Shown: positions 5,454 through 6,264 of the stretch, one piece after another
How the letters are laid out: each line of letters starts with the position of its first letter
Position numbering within the stretch: the first letter of the stretch is position 1
Origin: an uncultured Actinomycetes bacterium
Lineage (GTDB): Bacteria; Actinomycetota; Thermoleophilia; Miltoncostaeales; Miltoncostaeaceae
Length of the DNA: 6,264 nt
Assembly (NCBI GenBank): GCA_903928615.1
Contig: CAIYRJ010000168.1
Location: forward strand, 1-6,264
Reading direction: 5' to 3'
The notes under the pieces: generated by a model
What the model saw: the letters and a program-made list of their open reading frames with translations, nothing else
Told to the model about the DNA's origin: nothing
Database searches by the model: none
Translations under genes and position numbers: made by a program

Positions 5454-6187
5454 GCGACGGCCTCGCGCGGCTTCGCCCGCGACGCCACCCCCGCGTGTGG
5501 AAGCCCGTGTGGGTGCCCACCAAGGGCGTGCTGAAGGCGCTCTCGTATGGGCCCCTGCGCATGAAGGTGGATGGCAGGGAGCACCTGCCGCCCGAGGGCC
5601 CCATGCTCATCGTGAGCAACCACGTGGCCTTCATCGACCCGCTGCTGGTGGCCGTGGCTGCGCTGCCGCGCCCCGTGTGGACCATGGGCAAGGAGGAGCT
5701 CTTCAACCCCCGCGTGCTCGAGGCCTGGCTCTCGCGCATCGGCGGGTTCCCGGTGCGACGGCAGTCGCCCGACGTGTGGGCCGTGCGCATGGGGCGCGAC
5801 CTGCTGGCGCGCGGCGAGGCCCTGCTCATCTTCCCCGAGGGCGGCGTCACGCGCACCGGCCACATGAGCCCGGGCTTCTCGGGCGCCGGCTACTTCGCCA
5901 CGCGGCCCGACGTGCAGGTGATCCCCGCGGCCATCTGGGACTCCCAGATGCTGAAGGGCCCGGTGCGCATCCGGTTCGGCGAGGCCATCCCCATGGATGA
6001 CATCCGCGAGTCGCCGCGCGCGGGGCGCAACCGCCGCGCCGTGGAGCGCATCATGTGGCACCTGTCGGGCATGGTGCCGCTGGTGGGCGGCCCGTACCAG
6101 GACCCCCCGACCGGCGAGCCGAGGATTCCCCTTGTGGGCAAGGCCGCCAAGGACGCCCTGCAGCGCGAGGCCGAGGAGCGCCCGTGA
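5450..6187 (+). CDS. PlsC-type 1-acyl-sn-glycerol-3-phosphate acyltransferase
   Basis: This 245-residue member of the lysophospholipid acyltransferase superfamily would normally transfer an acyl group from acyl-CoA or acyl-ACP to the sn-2 position of lysophosphatidate at the cytoplasmic membrane face, giving phosphatidate. All four acyltransferase blocks are visible: NHVAFID (catalytic His58 and Asp63, the HX4D motif), GGFPVRR (98-104, glycerophosphate binding), FPEGG (128-132, a variant of the usual FPEGT) and VIPAAI (157-162). The short basic N-terminus has no strong transmembrane helix, so attachment is probably peripheral. The start codon overlaps the YjbQ stop by 4 nt, indicating translational coupling. 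The C-terminal ~40 residues are Pro/Arg-rich beyond the core fold. The family is certain; the exact acceptor is not, since paralogues also use other lysolipids. Confidence 0.9.
   Translation: MSDGLARLRPRRHPRVWKPVWVPTKGVLKALSYGPLRMKVDGREHLPPEGPMLIVSNHVAFIDPLLVAVAALPRPVWTMGKEELFNPRVLEAWLSRIGGFPVRRQSPDVWAVRMGRDLLARGEALLIFPEGGVTRTGHMSPGFSGAGYFATRPDVQVIPAAIWDSQMLKGPVRIRFGEAIPMDDIRESPRAGRNRRAVERIMWHLSGMVPLVGGPYQDPPTGEPRIPLVGKAAKDALQREAEERP
6173..6178 (+). promoter_or_regulatory. Ribosome binding site for the last, partial gene
   Basis: GAGGAG lies 5 nt before the GTG at 6184, within the end of the acyltransferase gene, and supports that start. Confidence 0.6.
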
Positions 6188-6264
6188 GCCGCGCGTCGGC
6201 CGCGCGCATCCGCGAGGCCGTGGAGCGCCATGCCAAGGTGTCGTTCTCGCGCTCCGGTGGCCCC
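6184..6264 (+). CDS. Probable class I release-factor-like protein (ArfB/YaeJ type), 3'-partial
   Basis: Only 27 codons are present, starting at a GTG that overlaps the acyltransferase TGA by 4 nt (GTGA) and has a GAGGAG site. The translation includes an Arg/Ala helix followed by KVSFSRSGGP at the window edge. This matches the start of the release-factor catalytic domain, where FSRSxGPGGQxVNK carries the GGQ loop that hydrolyses peptidyl-tRNA. The short distance from the start codon to this motif fits stand-alone ArfB-like proteins, which rescue stalled ribosomes, and not full RF1/RF2. The GGQ itself lies just beyond the window, so the call rests on about ten residues. Confidence 0.62.
   Translation, partial: MSRASAARIREAVERHAKVSFSRSGGP

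Overview
This is a GC-rich (about 70% by eye) bacterial chromosomal window with strong G/C bias at third codon positions, frequent GTG starts and little non-coding DNA. Together with the LHG-type sensor kinase and the secreted repeat protein, this points to a high-GC actinobacterium, possibly of the Thermoleophilia/Solirubrobacterales kind. That placement is inferred from style; there is no rRNA or other marker to confirm it.

Layout. (1) 1-1206, plus: a membrane-bound sensor histidine kinase, open at the left edge. (2) 1217-1525, minus: a tail-to-tail, decayed second copy of the C-terminal part of the same type of ATPase domain, so the junction is an imperfect inverted duplication centred near 1211. 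(3) 1526-1644: a short non-coding stretch with an extended -10-like element (TGTTATAAC). (4) 1645-3138, plus: a secreted protein with five near-identical 52-53 residue blades of beta-propeller type, a cysteine-containing InlB-B-repeat-like domain, and an unassigned C-terminal domain. (5) 3152-3177: a hairpin between convergent genes. (6) 3176-3916, minus: a CPBP (CAAX/Abi) family intramembrane protease. (7) 3917-4020: a divergent promoter region where both flanking genes have a TANNNT hexamer exactly 8 nt before the start codon and no Shine-Dalgarno, suggesting leaderless transcripts. (8) 4021-6264, plus: a tightly packed likely operon of trpS (tryptophanyl-tRNA synthetase), a YjbQ/UPF0047 protein, a PlsC-type acyltransferase, and the first 27 codons of a protein that looks like a GGQ-type release-factor-like (ArfB) protein. 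Gaps in this operon are 8 nt, then a 4-nt overlap, then a 4-nt overlap.

Functionally the right half is housekeeping: tRNA charging, a small conserved enzyme, phospholipid acylation, and probably ribosome rescue. The left half is accessory: signal transduction and cell-surface or secreted functions. I see no mobile element, CRISPR array, tRNA or rRNA, and nothing I would call a new multi-gene system. The best leads are the inverted kinase duplication, the mosaic exchange between propeller blades, and the matched leaderless-promoter geometry of the divergent pair.
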